Positions 45,054-56,160 of a stretch of DNA of 64,000 nt are shown here, one piece after another. The notes below the pieces were generated by a model, which did no database searches, had not been told where the DNA came from, and saw only the letters and a list, made by a program, of their open reading frames with translations. Position 1 is the stretch's first letter, and every line of letters begins with the position of its first letter. This stretch comes from Aradus depressus (Eukaryota; Arthropoda; Insecta; Hemiptera; Aradidae), in contig OY759218.1 of NCBI GenBank assembly GCA_963662175.1, forward strand, positions 54,195,427-54,259,426. Direction: 5' to 3'. The translations under genes were made by a program, and so were the position numbers.

Positions 45054-45502
45054 ACAATTATAGACAATTTTGAAGAGAGGTTTGATATTAAAATAAAAAA
45101 CTTCAAAAATATTTTTTACTGAATTCTATAAAAATTAGATGATTTCTATCAAAACAATAAAACTTATTATTCTATTGATGTATGTATCAAAATGTTTCAT
45201 TCCTTTCCTTCGGCTGATTCCGCTGAAAAATAATAGGTGTCGTCCTTATAAGGCTTTGAATGTACATATGAAATTTTGTGTCAGTGCATCGATAACAACA
45301 AGGCAGGTATTAGGGTTGTTGTGGTAAAACTCCCCACTTCCCTTTGGCCGGTTTGCCTGAAAATCAATAGGTCTCGTCCATTTAGGGCTTTGAATTCCGT
45401 TGAAAAGTTTGCATTGAAGGCGGCGTGCTCAAGGTCACAACAAAAATATATAATTAGGGACAGTTAGAAAAATATGTGATATTTTTGTTGGCCTTAATAA
45501 CT
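45054..45502. repeat. Repeat family B fragments
   Basis: At 45230-45470 units with taggtgtcgtccttataagg and tttgaatgtacatatgaaat match family B. The remainder is AT-rich. Confidence 0.6.
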
Positions 45503-45831
45503 TTTTTTTTTTTTTTTTGCACGGGTGCACCGGTCAATCAGTGGAATGCTGAATTGTATCTTTAATAAGAATTTGTTGCTATGGGAGTCTGGGAGCGGCA
45601 GCCCTTAGTCCCTTACGGGACAGACTGGCGCTCCCAGACCTCCTTGGTTGCGGCTGCCAGGCGGCGCCGAGAGAGCTCGAGGTCGTTGGAGTGGACTGCT
45701 TCTACATCGCGGTCGCCGGGGAAAGAATTCAGGCTAGGCCCGTCAAACACCCCCGGCGCCGGGTCAAAAGGCCTTTTTCTGATTTCGCCAGGAGGTGACA
45801 AACCGGTCAAACGCCGGATAGTTCGACCATC
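45503..45831 (-). mobile_element. 5'-truncated LINE 3' end with poly(A)
   Basis: A GC-rich insert flanked by an 11-bp duplication, ccttaataact (45492-45502 and 45832-45842). The T run at 45502-45519 is its poly(A) on the minus strand. A minus-strand frame (45810-45613) has a Pro-rich part and FPGDRDVEAVHSNDLELSRR, which looks like the C-terminal end of a LINE ORF. The clade is unknown. Confidence 0.7.
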
Positions 45832-45842
45832 CCTTAATAACT

Positions 45843-46189
45843 AACAAAACTATCCCCTAAGTGTGCTTTCTTCCCTTTGTGTGAAGTCATGTCGTATATT
45901 TAGCCTCACTATAGAATCAATCATCCCATTTAAGTGACTGTCATACCTTGGTTAATGAGATAATCTAACATGGCTGAGGCCTCCCTTCTATAATCGGGTT
46001 CCTGCCCACTTAGCCAGTATGACATGTCCTCAATTACATGCGAAGCCCCTCCTTCCCCCGGAATGACATCCTATGGTGGTGACTCAACGATAGTAGTTGC
46101 ATTCCTCACATACCAAAGACCTCCCCTCCCCTCTCTGCGTCTTTGTATGTCCAGCTTGCATTGGCAAGAAAACATGAATAAAAATAGGT
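45843..46189. other. No gene seen
   Basis: Short chance ORFs only; probably diverged family B sequence towards its right end. Confidence 0.45.
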
Positions 46190-47490
46190 CGGTGTATCAC
46201 CGGCTATGTACTTCCCCAGCACGAATTAATCAATAATGTTTTCGCTCTCCCTCCAAACTCAATGGACCGTTTGGGCTACAACTCAATACTTGACTTACAT
46301 AGTTGCTATAGTGGCCTCTGAATCCTCATCTCAATTTTGTGTTGATACATTCATTACATCTTAGTACCTAGTTATTAGGGCATTTATGTCGCGCCCCTCG
46401 TCTCTCATCCTCCCTTCCCTTCGGCCGATTTCGCGAAAAGTTAGTATGTGCCATCCTTACGGGGTTTAGAATTTAAATATGAAATTCATGTCTATACATT
46501 TATTACATCGGCAGTTTTGTGGGTTTTTTAGTTGAGACCCCTCTGATCTTCCGCCCCTTCGGCTGATTTCACTAAAAATTAATTGGTGTCGTCGCTATAG
46601 AGCTTTGAATTTACATAACGTATGTTTCGTGTCAATATATTCATTATCAAGGTTATTGGAGTTTTTATGTTAAGCCTTACCCTAAACCCCCCTTTCCATT
46701 GGACAATTTGACTGAAAATCAATAGGTGTCGTCGTTAGAAGGTTCTGGACACACACACAAAATTGGGTGTCGATGTATCCTATCTTATCTTATCCGGAGT
46801 TATCCTGTTCGACACACAAGCAGACAGACCATTTTGTTTATTCATTGTTGAGATGAGGGGTTGGAACATGTCAAATCCCGTTAAAACGGCAACTCTGTCT
46901 TATGTTTCGGGTCATCGAGGAATCACCGGCTATGTATTTCCCCAGCACGAATCAATTACGTTTTTGCTTTCCCTCCAAAGCCAATCAGCTGTTTGGGCTA
47001 AACCTCAATATTTGACTTACTGCCTTCTGAATCCTCCTACTAAATGTTGTGTCCATACATTTATCACATTGGCAGATATTAGGCTATTTGAGTAGACCCC
47101 CTCTCTGGTCCTCCTTCCCTTCGAGCGATTTCGCGGAAAATTGATATGTGTCATCCTTATGGGATTTTGAATTTACATGAAATTTTGTGTCAATATCTTT
47201 ATTACAACAGCAATGATTAGAGTTGTTGTGTTGCTTCCCTCCTAATGAGCCCCTTCCCTGTGGCTTGTTTGGCTGAAAATTAATAGGTATCGTCCTCACG
47301 AGATTCAGGATATGCATATACAATGTTATGTCGATACATTTATTTTATGGAGAGTTATCGTATTCACAGACACACATACACAGACAGACAGACAATTCTT
47401 TACTTCCCCAGCTATACGAAGAATAGGGGAAGTGATGTATCTGGTCAAAAATTCGATGTGTTTGCAGAACTCTCTAAAGGGACACCTATT
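46190..47490 (+). repeat. Repeat family B, forward units
   Basis: Two or three tandem units. Each has a cggctatgtacttccccagc or variant head, cgctctccctccaaa, gaatcctc, then several sub-units with aggtgtcgtcctta-like strings, gaatttacatatgaaatttt and tttattacatcggcag, and ends in an acagacagaca string. No coding. Family B also occurs at 20825, 45230, 48233 (reverse) and 63500. Confidence 0.75.
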
Positions 47491-47907
47491 TTTTTTTTTT
47501 TTTTTTTTTTTTTAAGGGGCAGTTCAACCCTGAAGGGTCATGGGTGCCCCATGCTACATTTGATTGAGTCTCCCTCTAGTCCACAGCCGGCGGCCTGACC
47601 CGACACGAGGGATAGAGCAAGGCACCCCCGGGCTACTCTCATGTCCGTAATATGCTATAGCATTAACATGGCTAGTGGTGGGATAGCTTGGGAACGAGGG
47701 TGTGCATGTGACTGAAACCGTCCACACCCTCCAAGCCATGGACTCTTCAGTCTAGAGAGCCCGGTGGTGTCTCCCCCCGGCGAGCCAGCGCACATCCGCC
47801 ATGGTACCAGAGGGCCCCAAGGCATTACATGTTTCGAACAACGCTACGCGAATATTAGGCAAATAAAATTAATAATAATAAATAAGGAAGCCAAGAATTT
47901 GCAATAA

Positions 47908-47951
<44 letters not shown>

Positions 47952-48220
47952 TAGGAAATAAATTTGATTCAGTTTATATATTTTAGGAAGGTTCACAACA
48001 ACTCTAATACGGAAATTTTGATTAGGAACTGAATTAATTTGGACAGATTCTCCGGATGATCCCCCAAAAGAAGGGGCGGGGAGGAGGGCAGATTGGCCGC
48101 TGTTCGGTCCCGCTGATAGGAGGGACACTCCACCAATATATGAATGACAGTGAGAGGCAGCAAGTGGCACAGAGGGGGGGAGGTTGGCCTGCCATGAGGT
48201 GGCCATGGGTCAGCCAAGTG
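47491..48220 (-). mobile_element. LINE-H copy 2: LINE 3' end nested in family B
   Basis: A 13-bp duplication, agggacacctatt, lies at 47478-47490 and 48221-48233. The T run at 47491-47513 is the poly(A) on the minus strand. The coding end (about 48217-47990) has the SLTWLTHGHLMAGQPPPLCA-type Cys/His text and ECPSYQRDRTAANLPS, similar in pattern to 6531-6806. The 3' UTR shares cttggagggtgtggacgg with copy 1. An A run of about 39 (47911-47949) lies inside the 3' UTR. Confidence 0.8.
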
Positions 48221-48232
48221 AGGGACACCTAT

Positions 48233-48640
48233 TGATTTTCAGCCAAAGGGGATAGGGGGATTGGGAGGAGTCTTAACACAAAAACTCTAATAACTGCCAT
48301 TGTAATGAACGTATTAACCAGAAATTTCATTTGTAAATTCAAGAGCTCGACTCAAATACCCCAATAACTGCCGATATTACGAATGTATCGACGCAAAATT
48401 AAGTGTGAGGATTGAGAGGCCACTATGTAAGTCAGATATTGAGTTTTAGCCCAAACGGTCGATTGACTTTGGAGGGAGAGCGACAACGTAATTGATTAAA
48501 TCGTGCTGGGGAAGTACATAGCCGGTGATTCGCCGACCACTTTTCTCTTTTCATTTTTGAAATGAGGGGTTGGAAAACATAAAACTCCGTTGAAAACACA
48601 CTACCGAATTTTTGACCGTTTACATAACTTCTTCTAACTT
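48233..48640 (-). repeat. Repeat family B, reverse units
   Basis: The reverse complement matches 46190-46420 (gctggggaagtacatagccg, ttggagggagagcgac, ttagcccaaacggtcgattg). Together with the forward units it makes a large inverted arrangement. Confidence 0.75.
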
Positions 48641-48894
48641 GCTATAGCTTTGACCGTAAAACGTGGTGATATTTGTACATGCCAAACTACGGAAATAAAG
48701 TTTTTAAAGCCTTTATTTCTCAAATTATTACAATTTGAATGAATAATATCGAAATTATTAATTTTTAAAGTTTTTCAGGGAATAATTGTATTTCTTTTCC
48801 AATCAGAAACTGAAGAATAATTTCCTCCCTGAAATTCGAATGGAACCATTCGCCGCAGCATTGTGGACTGGTCCCCTAGAACGATAAAAAATTA
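48641..48894. other. AT-rich spacer, no gene
   Basis: Nothing recognised. Its right end (attta just before cagtgg) provides the TA target of the pogo/Tigger element. Confidence 0.5.
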
Positions 48895-49767
48895 CAGTGG
48901 AATCCGCTTATTAGCAATTCGCTTAATAGGAATATCCGCACATTAGCATCAAAACACGCTGGAACGGACCGGATCGGCAAAATACAGTGAGTTTTGTCAG
49001 CTTATTAGCAATGAATGTCCGGTTTAAGGGTTCAATTATGAACGCAGAATGAGGTTTCGAGATAAGAAAATAGGATATTTCTCGGAAGGTCGGTATTCGG
49101 GGAAAAATAACACTTGCGTAAACAGATTTAGTTTCTGACTATTCTCTGAAAAACGGAAAGGAGTAAAGCCATAATTACATAATTCTCAGAAGACTTTGAT
49201 TTTTGAACGAAACCCCCGAGAGTTTTAAACAGTAAGCTATTCAGTTGTACTCGGGTCATTGTGGAGTGCGTGTTGTTTGTTAAAAAGGTGCGATGAGTCA
49301 CAAACGACGCGATCTTTCCTTGTCGGAAAAAATTGACATTTTAAAATCGTTTGATGCCCTGCCTAAAATGACGCAACGAGAGGCTGTAGAACTAGCTTTC
49401 CTAAGAAGAGGCGTCCAACATTATGGTCAGACCTTTGCCGATCATTATAGATACGAGGGGTACATTCGAAACATGCTTTCGAACGATCTAAGGCAGAGTA
49501 AAATTATAATTTACTGTAAATATGTACATAATACATATTATGTTTCTTTATTGACGATTTTTTGACCTACTTTGTTCGTATTATGTACCTCGATTTTTTA
49601 AATACATTTCATGGGATAATTTTCATGCCTACCTAATTTTTATATTTTTCTTTTTTTCTCTCTCTCCCCCCCCCCCCCCCCCCACCAAATCCGTTTATTA
49701 GAATCGTCCGTTTATTAGGTTCAAAGTACGGTGGTCCCGATGTGATTCTAATAAGCGGATTCCACTG
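48895..49767 (+). mobile_element. Internally deleted pogo/Tigger DNA transposon
   Basis: The terminal inverted repeats are cagtggaatccgcttattag (48895) and its exact reverse complement ending at 49767. TA flanks both ends (48893-48894, 49768-49769), the duplication of Tc1/mariner-superfamily elements. A second subterminal match occurs inside (tccgtttattag near 49688-49718). The element is 873 bp, against roughly 2-3 kb for autonomous members, and retains only the N-terminal transposase. Confidence 0.92.
49293..49565 (+). pseudogene. Pogo/Tigger transposase, N-terminal stub
   Basis: An ATG opens MSHKRRDLSLSEKIDILKSF followed by DALPKMTQREAVELAF, the first helix-turn-helix of the CENP-B/pogo DNA-binding domain, which binds the terminal inverted repeats. 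After about residue 40 the text (HYGQTFADHYRYEGYIRNML) no longer follows the domain and ends at 49563-49565. The second HTH and the DDE nuclease are missing, so it is non-autonomous. A stub of this kind could in principle still bind element ends (inference). Confidence 0.85.
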
Positions 49768-49769
49768 TA

Positions 49770-50491
49770 TTTCATTTCCTATTTGCAAACCCAAAAACCC
49801 TTCATTGAGAACTCAGGTTATTCGAACGTTGAAATTGACTATGCATTCAAATTGTCATAATTTGAATAATGAATGCTTTAAAATCTCTATTTTGTAATTT
49901 GGTTGGTACAAATACCACGTTTTGTTGCACTAAACCCGCAGTAGCACCTGAAAAACAAAGTTTTTTTCCATCCCAATTCCCTTTAAATAAAAAAAATTAG
50001 CTTTAATTAGTCATTAAAAAAAAATAAAAAATCGGGGTGGCTAAATTTTGGGAATAGGTATGCAGTTTTTCAATCAAGACCTCCAAAAATCAATTTATTT
50101 TGATGATTAGGCCAAAATGATCACAATTGCCTGAAAGAGCTTCCAATTTACTTTTAAAAACGATATCTCAAATTTTCGAAAATTATTCATCAAGTAGGTA
50201 CAGAGATTAGTGAAAAAAAAACGACAGTTTTTGCAATTGTACAAAAATTCAACCCCCTATACCTCCGATTATGATTGAGTTTAAACAGAAATATTGCAGA
50301 CATGTTGTACATATGATAGATAGATGTCACGTACCCTATGTTTGAGCAGAACGTTTAAGGATGCTAGGAAATTTGCTAATTCAATGTTTTATTTAACGTT
50401 TTTGTGAACTTTTGTTTGTTTAAACACGTAAACAAATTGTCTCAAGAAAATTACCTTTTTATTATTTGAAAAGTTATTTATACCCAGAAAA
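49770..50491. other. AT-rich, no gene
   Basis: A string near 50275-50330 (cctccgattatgattgag) recurs reversed near 59955-59985, so part is a dispersed repeat. It may include the 5' UTR of LINE-E. Confidence 0.5.
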
Positions 50492-50533
50492 GTGAGCAAA
50501 ATTACTTACTTTTCACCCAAGTTACGGGTGAGA

Positions 50534-51875
50534 ATGAAGCCCAACATCAACTCGACCGAAAAACCGGTCAACACGAAAAATGGACTCACGGATAACCTCA
50601 AAGCACGACTGAACAATACAGGTAACCCAGATCAGTCGAACTCACCCCGACTAGTGAGCCAGCCGAAGAGACCCTGTCCCCCAGAAGAAGACATGGAGTT
50701 CCCAGCACTCCCGGAGACAGCCATGCAGCTAGACGGAGAGCCCTCACCGGGGGCCAGCCACACCCAGCCCAAGCGGAACAGGTACGCAATTCATTCCAGT
50801 ATACCCACGCACAACACATTCGCGCCACTCGCAGCACTCATCACCGACCAACACACTAACGATACCACCCCACAGACCGAAAAACAACTTAAAATCCCCC
50901 CAATTTTCCTTTGTGAAGCCGACGATTTTCAAAAAGTACTGACAGACATTAAAAGTATCACAACATCTCCCTTCGAAACAAAACAATGCCACAAAAAAAT
51001 TAAAATATCCCTTATGACATCTGAAGACTTTAGGAAACTGACCAAATTTTACCAAACAAATGACGTAAAATACTATACTTTCCTGAACCCCGAGGATAGG
51101 AAACTTTCCGTTGTTATCCGAGGGGTTCCATACTCCCTGACTGAAACCGAAATACAAGACGAACTAACCCCGACATACCCAGTCCTCAGTGTAACAAGGC
51201 TACTGAACAAGGACAAAGGCCCCACTCCACTGTGTGCTGTCGAGCTCCAGAATACTCCGGAGGGGAAAGCGATTTTTCAATTATCTCGTCTCTCTTACAC
51301 TATAGTGACTGTCGAACCGCGGAAGAAGTCTCAACGCATTGTGCAGTGCACGAATTGCCAGCAAGTGGGACATAGCAAGAACTTCTGCCACCTTGCCAAA
51401 ATGTGTCAAGTGTGCAGGAGATCATCATTTCACAGCTTGCCCATCACGTACTTTCCAAGAGTCCCCAAAGTGCTCTAACTGTGGTGGAAGCCACCCCGCC
51501 AATTATAGAGGCTATGAAACCTTCTTAAAACTTCAATCACGAATCACACACAGAAAACACATACCAACCCACATTCATGACCCAACAAATGCAAATCCAT
51601 CTAGACTTACTCCCCAACCAGTCTCAGAAAATCCTCCACAGTCACAGCAAAACATCCCCTCAGGAGCTAAATCAAACCCTTGGTTTACCCGGAGCAGACA
51701 CCACACACAGACACCAGGAAGCACCCCTCATCAAACTAACCTCAACGAACAAGACCCCTCATCAAACCTATTTGACATACTACTAAATTTAATTAAACCT
51801 TTCATTCCCAAAATCAAATACTTCATTTCCACAATACTCAATAACATACTTTCTTCCAATTATGGTCAGCCCTAA
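50534..51875 (+). pseudogene. LINE-E ORF1 (gag-like, zinc knuckles), frameshifted
   Basis: From the ATG at 50534 the protein has a Pro-rich N-terminus, a conserved central domain before the knuckles (KYYTFLNPEDRKLSVVIRGV, TETEIQDELTPTYPVLSVTR, LCAVELQNTPEGKAIFQLSR; the Jockey pre-C2HC domain) and the first CCHC knuckle CTNCQQVGHSKNFC. A frameshift near 51405-51425 separates the next knuckle, CVKCAGDHHFTAC, and the third, CSNCGGSHPANYRGY, whose last Cys is now Tyr. A Pro/Thr/Gln-rich tail runs to 51875, overlapping the ORF2 start at 51862, as in Jockey elements. The family role is RNA binding and RNP assembly. Confidence 0.85.
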
Positions 51876-52901
51876 TTCCACAGTTGATCAAAATTTAACA
51901 ATTCTAAATTGGAACGCGAATGGGTTGAAAGCAAAGCAACAGTCTTTCAGTAACCTCCTAACACGATACAACATAGACATAGTTTGCCTAACAGAAACAC
52001 ACTTCAAAGCGACAGACACATTCAGACTGACAGGGTACGTGACATACAGACGAGACAGACAAACCCGAATAGCCTCTGGAGGAGTAGCTGTTTGTGTAAA
52101 GAAAAAAATAAAGCATTCCCATCTACTTCTTCCTGAACTGGAGCACCTGGAGGCTGTCGGGATTCAACTGACACTCACCAACAACAGACGACTCAACATC
52201 ATCTCGGGATACCAACGACCAAACTTAAGAATAAAACAGACAGACCTAGAACACATTTTTACAGGAGACGCGACTGCACTTTTCGGGGACCTCGGTTCGC
52301 TCGATGGAAGCTTCAGTTGAACGCCAGTAAAACAGAAGCGAAGATTTTTGCCCTTCGCCGATTTTTTACAGAGGACCAGAGTGGGCTGCGGGTTGACGGA
52401 CTTCCCATTCCATGGAACCCTAAAGATCAGGCTGTCCGGTACCTTGGTGTATTCTTAGACACACGGCTCACATGGAAACTTCACATCAACACAAAACTTA
52501 CACAAGCATACACCCGTTTAAAACATCTCTATCCACTCATTAACCGCAACACACCCCTCAAACACTCTTGCACACTGCTCCTGTACAAAGCGTTACTTCT
52601 CCCATTGTTAACATACGCCTGTCCAATATGGCATGGCGCCAGTCCTTCACTCACAACACGACTACAAAAATTTCAGAACAAAATTCTTCGAGTGTCTCTG
52701 AATGCACCATGGTTTATCCGAAACAGCCAACTCCATGAGGAACTGGGAGTTCCTCGAGTCGCAGTCTATTTAAGGTCCTTAGTAGATAACTACCACGGAA
52801 GACTAGGCCTGTGTTCTGGAGCAGGCCACTACAATCTTGGCCAGCCTACTCTCCACAGAAGGCTCAAACTAAGATTATACCAAGACATTATTATTAATTA
52901 A
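51862..52901 (+). pseudogene. LINE-E ORF2: endonuclease fused to RT C-terminus by deletion
   Basis: Codons 1-150 (51862-52300) hold the APE endonuclease start: LTILNWNANGLKAKQQSF, IVCLTETHFK, ASGGVAVCVKK, IISGYQRPN and TALFGDL. Then, in another frame, comes the end of RT: LQLNASKTEAKIFALRRF, VRYLGVFLDTRLTWKLHI, a thumb region and TYACPIWHGASPSL, then NKILRVSLNAPWFIRNSQLH, stop at 52899-52901. The YADD box and the rest of the nuclease are missing, so the copy is dead. Motifs fit the Jockey clade. Confidence 0.9.
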
Positions 52902-52975
52902 TTTCATTTTATATTTTCCATTTTATACTTTGTGTGAAGAACCAAGATGTTCTGGTCCAAATAAAGTGTGTTGTT

Positions 52976-54404
52976 GTTATGATAGATAGATAGATAAACT
53001 TTTATTGCACAAAAGATTACAACCTCTATGGCAATGAGTGGTTTTTTTTTTTTTTTTTTTACAAAATAAATATTCTTATAGTGAAGTATATACAATAAAA
53101 TAAAATAAAAAATATCTATATAAAGAATTGGACATAATAAGCAATATAACAACTAAATAAAAAGATACCAATAATATTGAAATAGTAAAAACGGACATGC
53201 TCTTTAAATATAAATAGTGCAAGCAACCAGGATAAAAGAAACAATTCAAACATTATATAAAACAAGATACGACATGAACATGAATAAAAAATAAATAAAA
53301 AATAATAATAAAAAATATATATATCCATCTTACATGCAACAAATTAAATTATATTATTCTTTGCTCTAGGCAACAGTAAAAAATAAAAATAAATAGTTAA
53401 TTTTTCTAACTTCTAAATTATTTAAAATATGCACAAATGTTTCTGAGTAATAATTGGTGAGATATTTGTGGAGAAATGCTTGCCTGGGGATACACAAGGA
53501 GGGACAATAGAACAAAAAGTGTATGAGGTCGTCCTTTTTGTCTAAGGTACAGAGCCTGCAGACACTTTCAGGACAAAACTCATACCTAAGCCCTCCAAGT
53601 AATATTCTAAAATTTCTATTGCTATTGTGAAGACGAATTTGAGCTAGAAGTCGGAGTTTTTCAATATGGCCGTTTAATGAAAGAAAGCTTTCCAGAGACC
53701 CTAAAGCACTGACCAATCGGTAGAGGGAATTGTATTTCGAATTTAATATTGTATTTATATCGAGACAGACCAGATGATTCCTCATGGCTGCTACCAATTC
53801 ACCACGGAGGGGCCGGATATCAAAATAGAGGGACGCGAGGCGAAGGTAACAGAGTCTGGGGAGATGGTCCTCCGACATGGCCAGGAGTTGTTGTCACCAG
53901 CCCAACATCCTGCTGAATATCTTCACTTTAGTGTGAACCCGGCCTGTTTCCATTCTAACATAGGCGCTGGGGGTGCTCACTGGAAGCCCTAGAACTGACT
54001 TAAAGAAGCCCAGCTGACCCCGCTCAACTACCTCCACGTACTCACATCCCCTTACCTCGGACAGGTACAGTAGTACACTCTCAGCTATCGAGTCGAAAAG
54101 GTAGCACTTCGCTTCCCAGGATCTCAGATCTCGTGGACCTTAGCAGGTTCCTTACTGCCGAATTTCCCGCTGCCAATTTTCCCAAAAAATGATTGAAGGA
54201 GGTACGAAATTTTCCGGAAGAAGAGAATGGCACACCCAGATATGTGGAACTATTTACCAGGTCCAGCTTAGTCTGTTGGTAATAGAGGCCCCTCATCCTG
54301 GCCAACCTTCCCGCTTTAAGAAAAGGAACCAAGAAAGTTTCAGACCTACTATATGCCTACCATGTTTGAACAAACTCAGAATTTTTTTCTTCATATTGGT
54401 CTAT
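52976..54404 (-). mobile_element. LINE-D: 5'-truncated LINE related to LINE-B
   Basis: The minus-strand 3' end is a GATA/TATC microsatellite (about 52979-52994) followed inward by acttttattgcacaaaagat; a T run lies at 53043-53060. Coding text: YLGVPFSSSGKF and a helical region (54332-54081), FFKSVLGLPVSTPSAYVRME (about 54000-53940), then 53878-53366 with RLCYLRLASLYFDIRPLRGE and a Cys-His end (CRLCTLDKKDDLIHFLFYC). At least two frame changes. Spacing and motifs parallel LINE-B ORF2. It starts where LINE-B copy 2 ends (about 54404). Confidence 0.8.
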
Positions 54405-55074
54405 TAATAATAATAATAATTTTTATTGCATGGCGTTGTACAATAAATAAAAAAAGTATAAATAAAATAAGTAATTACAAATTAATAATAATGTAACAAA
54501 GACTAAATATGGAGTGGGGATGTAGGTATTGAATATCAATATAATATGTAAGTTAAAATACATTATTCATTATCAATGAATGATCTAAGTTTCAGGCCAG
54601 GAGTAGTGTATGAAAGTTGATCCAACTTTATACTCTATACTGATACTCTGAGGCAGGAAGTGGCTTCTAATGGGGAAGTAGATCGGACAGGATATTAACA
54701 GGTGGTATAAGTCTTCCAATTCGTTTTTATTGCAGACTGTACAAAGTTCCTGGGAATTAAGGGTGTATACATTATTTTTGTTACTGATTTTAAGATAGTA
54801 CTTGCGGATAGACGGAGTTGAGACAGTGCTTTGATGTGTGAGAAAGGAGCATTCAGGTTTAGGTATGGTTGGAGTTGATCTGGCTTGTAAATATTGGGAT
54901 AAAAGGTGTTGTATCGGCATTCTAAAAGGTAATATTTATCTTTATTCTTCAGGTGAATACATATGCGTCCGAAACTCTGGGCAGAGAGTATTTTAGCATT
55001 ACCAGATCCAATATATTTAATAATTATCCTTCCCCAATATAATTTAAAATGCTTTTTACTTGGGACACCCAATT
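54405..55074 (-). mobile_element. LINE-B copy 2, 3' portion
   Basis: Nearly identical to 30540-31140: the C-terminal coding region, the same 3' UTR (gatgtaggtattgaatatca) and an AAT/TTA-type tail at 54404-54417. It is cut at 55074 by LINE-C and resumes at 59241. This copy lacks the fold-back insertion carried by copy 1. Confidence 0.9.
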
Positions 55075-55165
55075 TTTTTTTTTTTTTTTTTTTTTACTTT
55101 AGCGTTGAGCCATTAGCCACTTCAAAATAAAACATTCATATATGAATGGTCTCTAAAAATAAAAT

Positions 55166-56122
55166 CTAAAAATCCACGCTTATCTCCTGAAAAAATGAAT
55201 ATAAATTATCGGCATGGAGATTTGAAAGTCTGAGCAGGTCCATGTAACTTGGGTTATCCTTTGTTATCTTCCTTACCTTATCTATAAATTTGATCCTTGA
55301 ATACGAATACTTACTGCAACACATGATAATATGCTCTGGATCTTCGGTCATTGCACAGTCCTCACAGAGAGGAGTCTCACTTCTACCGATCCTATGCAAA
55401 TATTTACGACACAGTGCATGGTTAGTTCTTATTCTGCAGAGATTCTTAACAAATCTTCGAGATCTGGAAGATTTTCCAAACCATGATGGTATTCCTACAC
55501 GTGCATTGACTGCCTTATAAAATAACCCCACATCTCTCGTATCATATTCTCTTTGCCAAGCGATTCTGAGTTCTTGGTTAAAGTTCGTATATAGGTCAGT
55601 CACTGGGACTTTATACCGAGAGCTTACCTCCTGGTACTCAGTAGCTGACTTTGCCAAACTGTCGACCATCTCATTATTAACAATTCCCGAGTGAGCCCCG
55701 AGACGTATGCTTCTTCCTTGCTGGGACAAATTTCGGAGACGCTCCAGGATCCCCACCATCAGGTGGTTCACCGAGGCCTCCACTCGCACGTTGGACAGTT
55801 TGATAATGGAGCTCTGGCTGTCTGTTAGGATAAGCACATTTCTATAGACTGTAGTCACTACATAGTCAAGTGCTTCTATGATGGCTACCAACTCTGCAGT
55901 ATAAATGGAGGCTACACTCGCCAATCGAACCTTAACATGAGTTTGTATATAAACAGCTGCTCCAACACCATGAGCAGATTTTGATCCGTCTGTATATAAG
56001 AAGTGAGTATCGGGAAAACGGTCTAGAAGATACGATTCTAATTTTGAATTTAGATTATAGATAGGATATGAACCAAAATCAGGAATGTTTACTATGGAAA
56101 TATCAAACAACAGGTCTTTCAA
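55166..56122 (-). pseudogene. LINE-C ORF2: RNase H and C-terminal region
   Basis: An open frame of 318 codons. RNase H begins HFLYTDGSKSAHGVGAAVYI, with IYTAELVAIIEALDYV, LILTDSQSSIIKLS and GIVNNEMVDSLAKSA giving the D-E-D-D set; the usual VPGH segment reads LGAH. A C-terminal region with a Cys/His pattern (CRIRTNHALCRKYLHRIG, CEDCAMTEDPEHIIMCCSKY) follows and stops at 55168-55166. RNase H removes RNA during second-strand synthesis and is typical of the I group of LINEs. It is separated from RT by a stop or frame change at about 56130-56161. Confidence 0.9.
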
Positions 56123-56160
56123 ATTTTTCTGAAATATTGTAGGAACAGGCTCTAAATGAA

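Larger units (their letters stand above)
50492..52975 (+). mobile_element. LINE-E: Jockey-clade LINE with ORF2 internal deletion
   Basis: Plus strand: ORF1, then ORF2 endonuclease start, then a direct join to the end of RT, a C-terminal region and a short 3' UTR (aataaagtgtgttgttgtta). It is nearly full-length at both ends, but about half of ORF2 is gone at about 52295-52305. LINE-D follows immediately in the opposite direction. Confidence 0.85.

Noticed and set aside
53904..53992. Plus-strand ORF 53774-53992
   Set aside because: Shadow of LINE-D coding on the minus strand.
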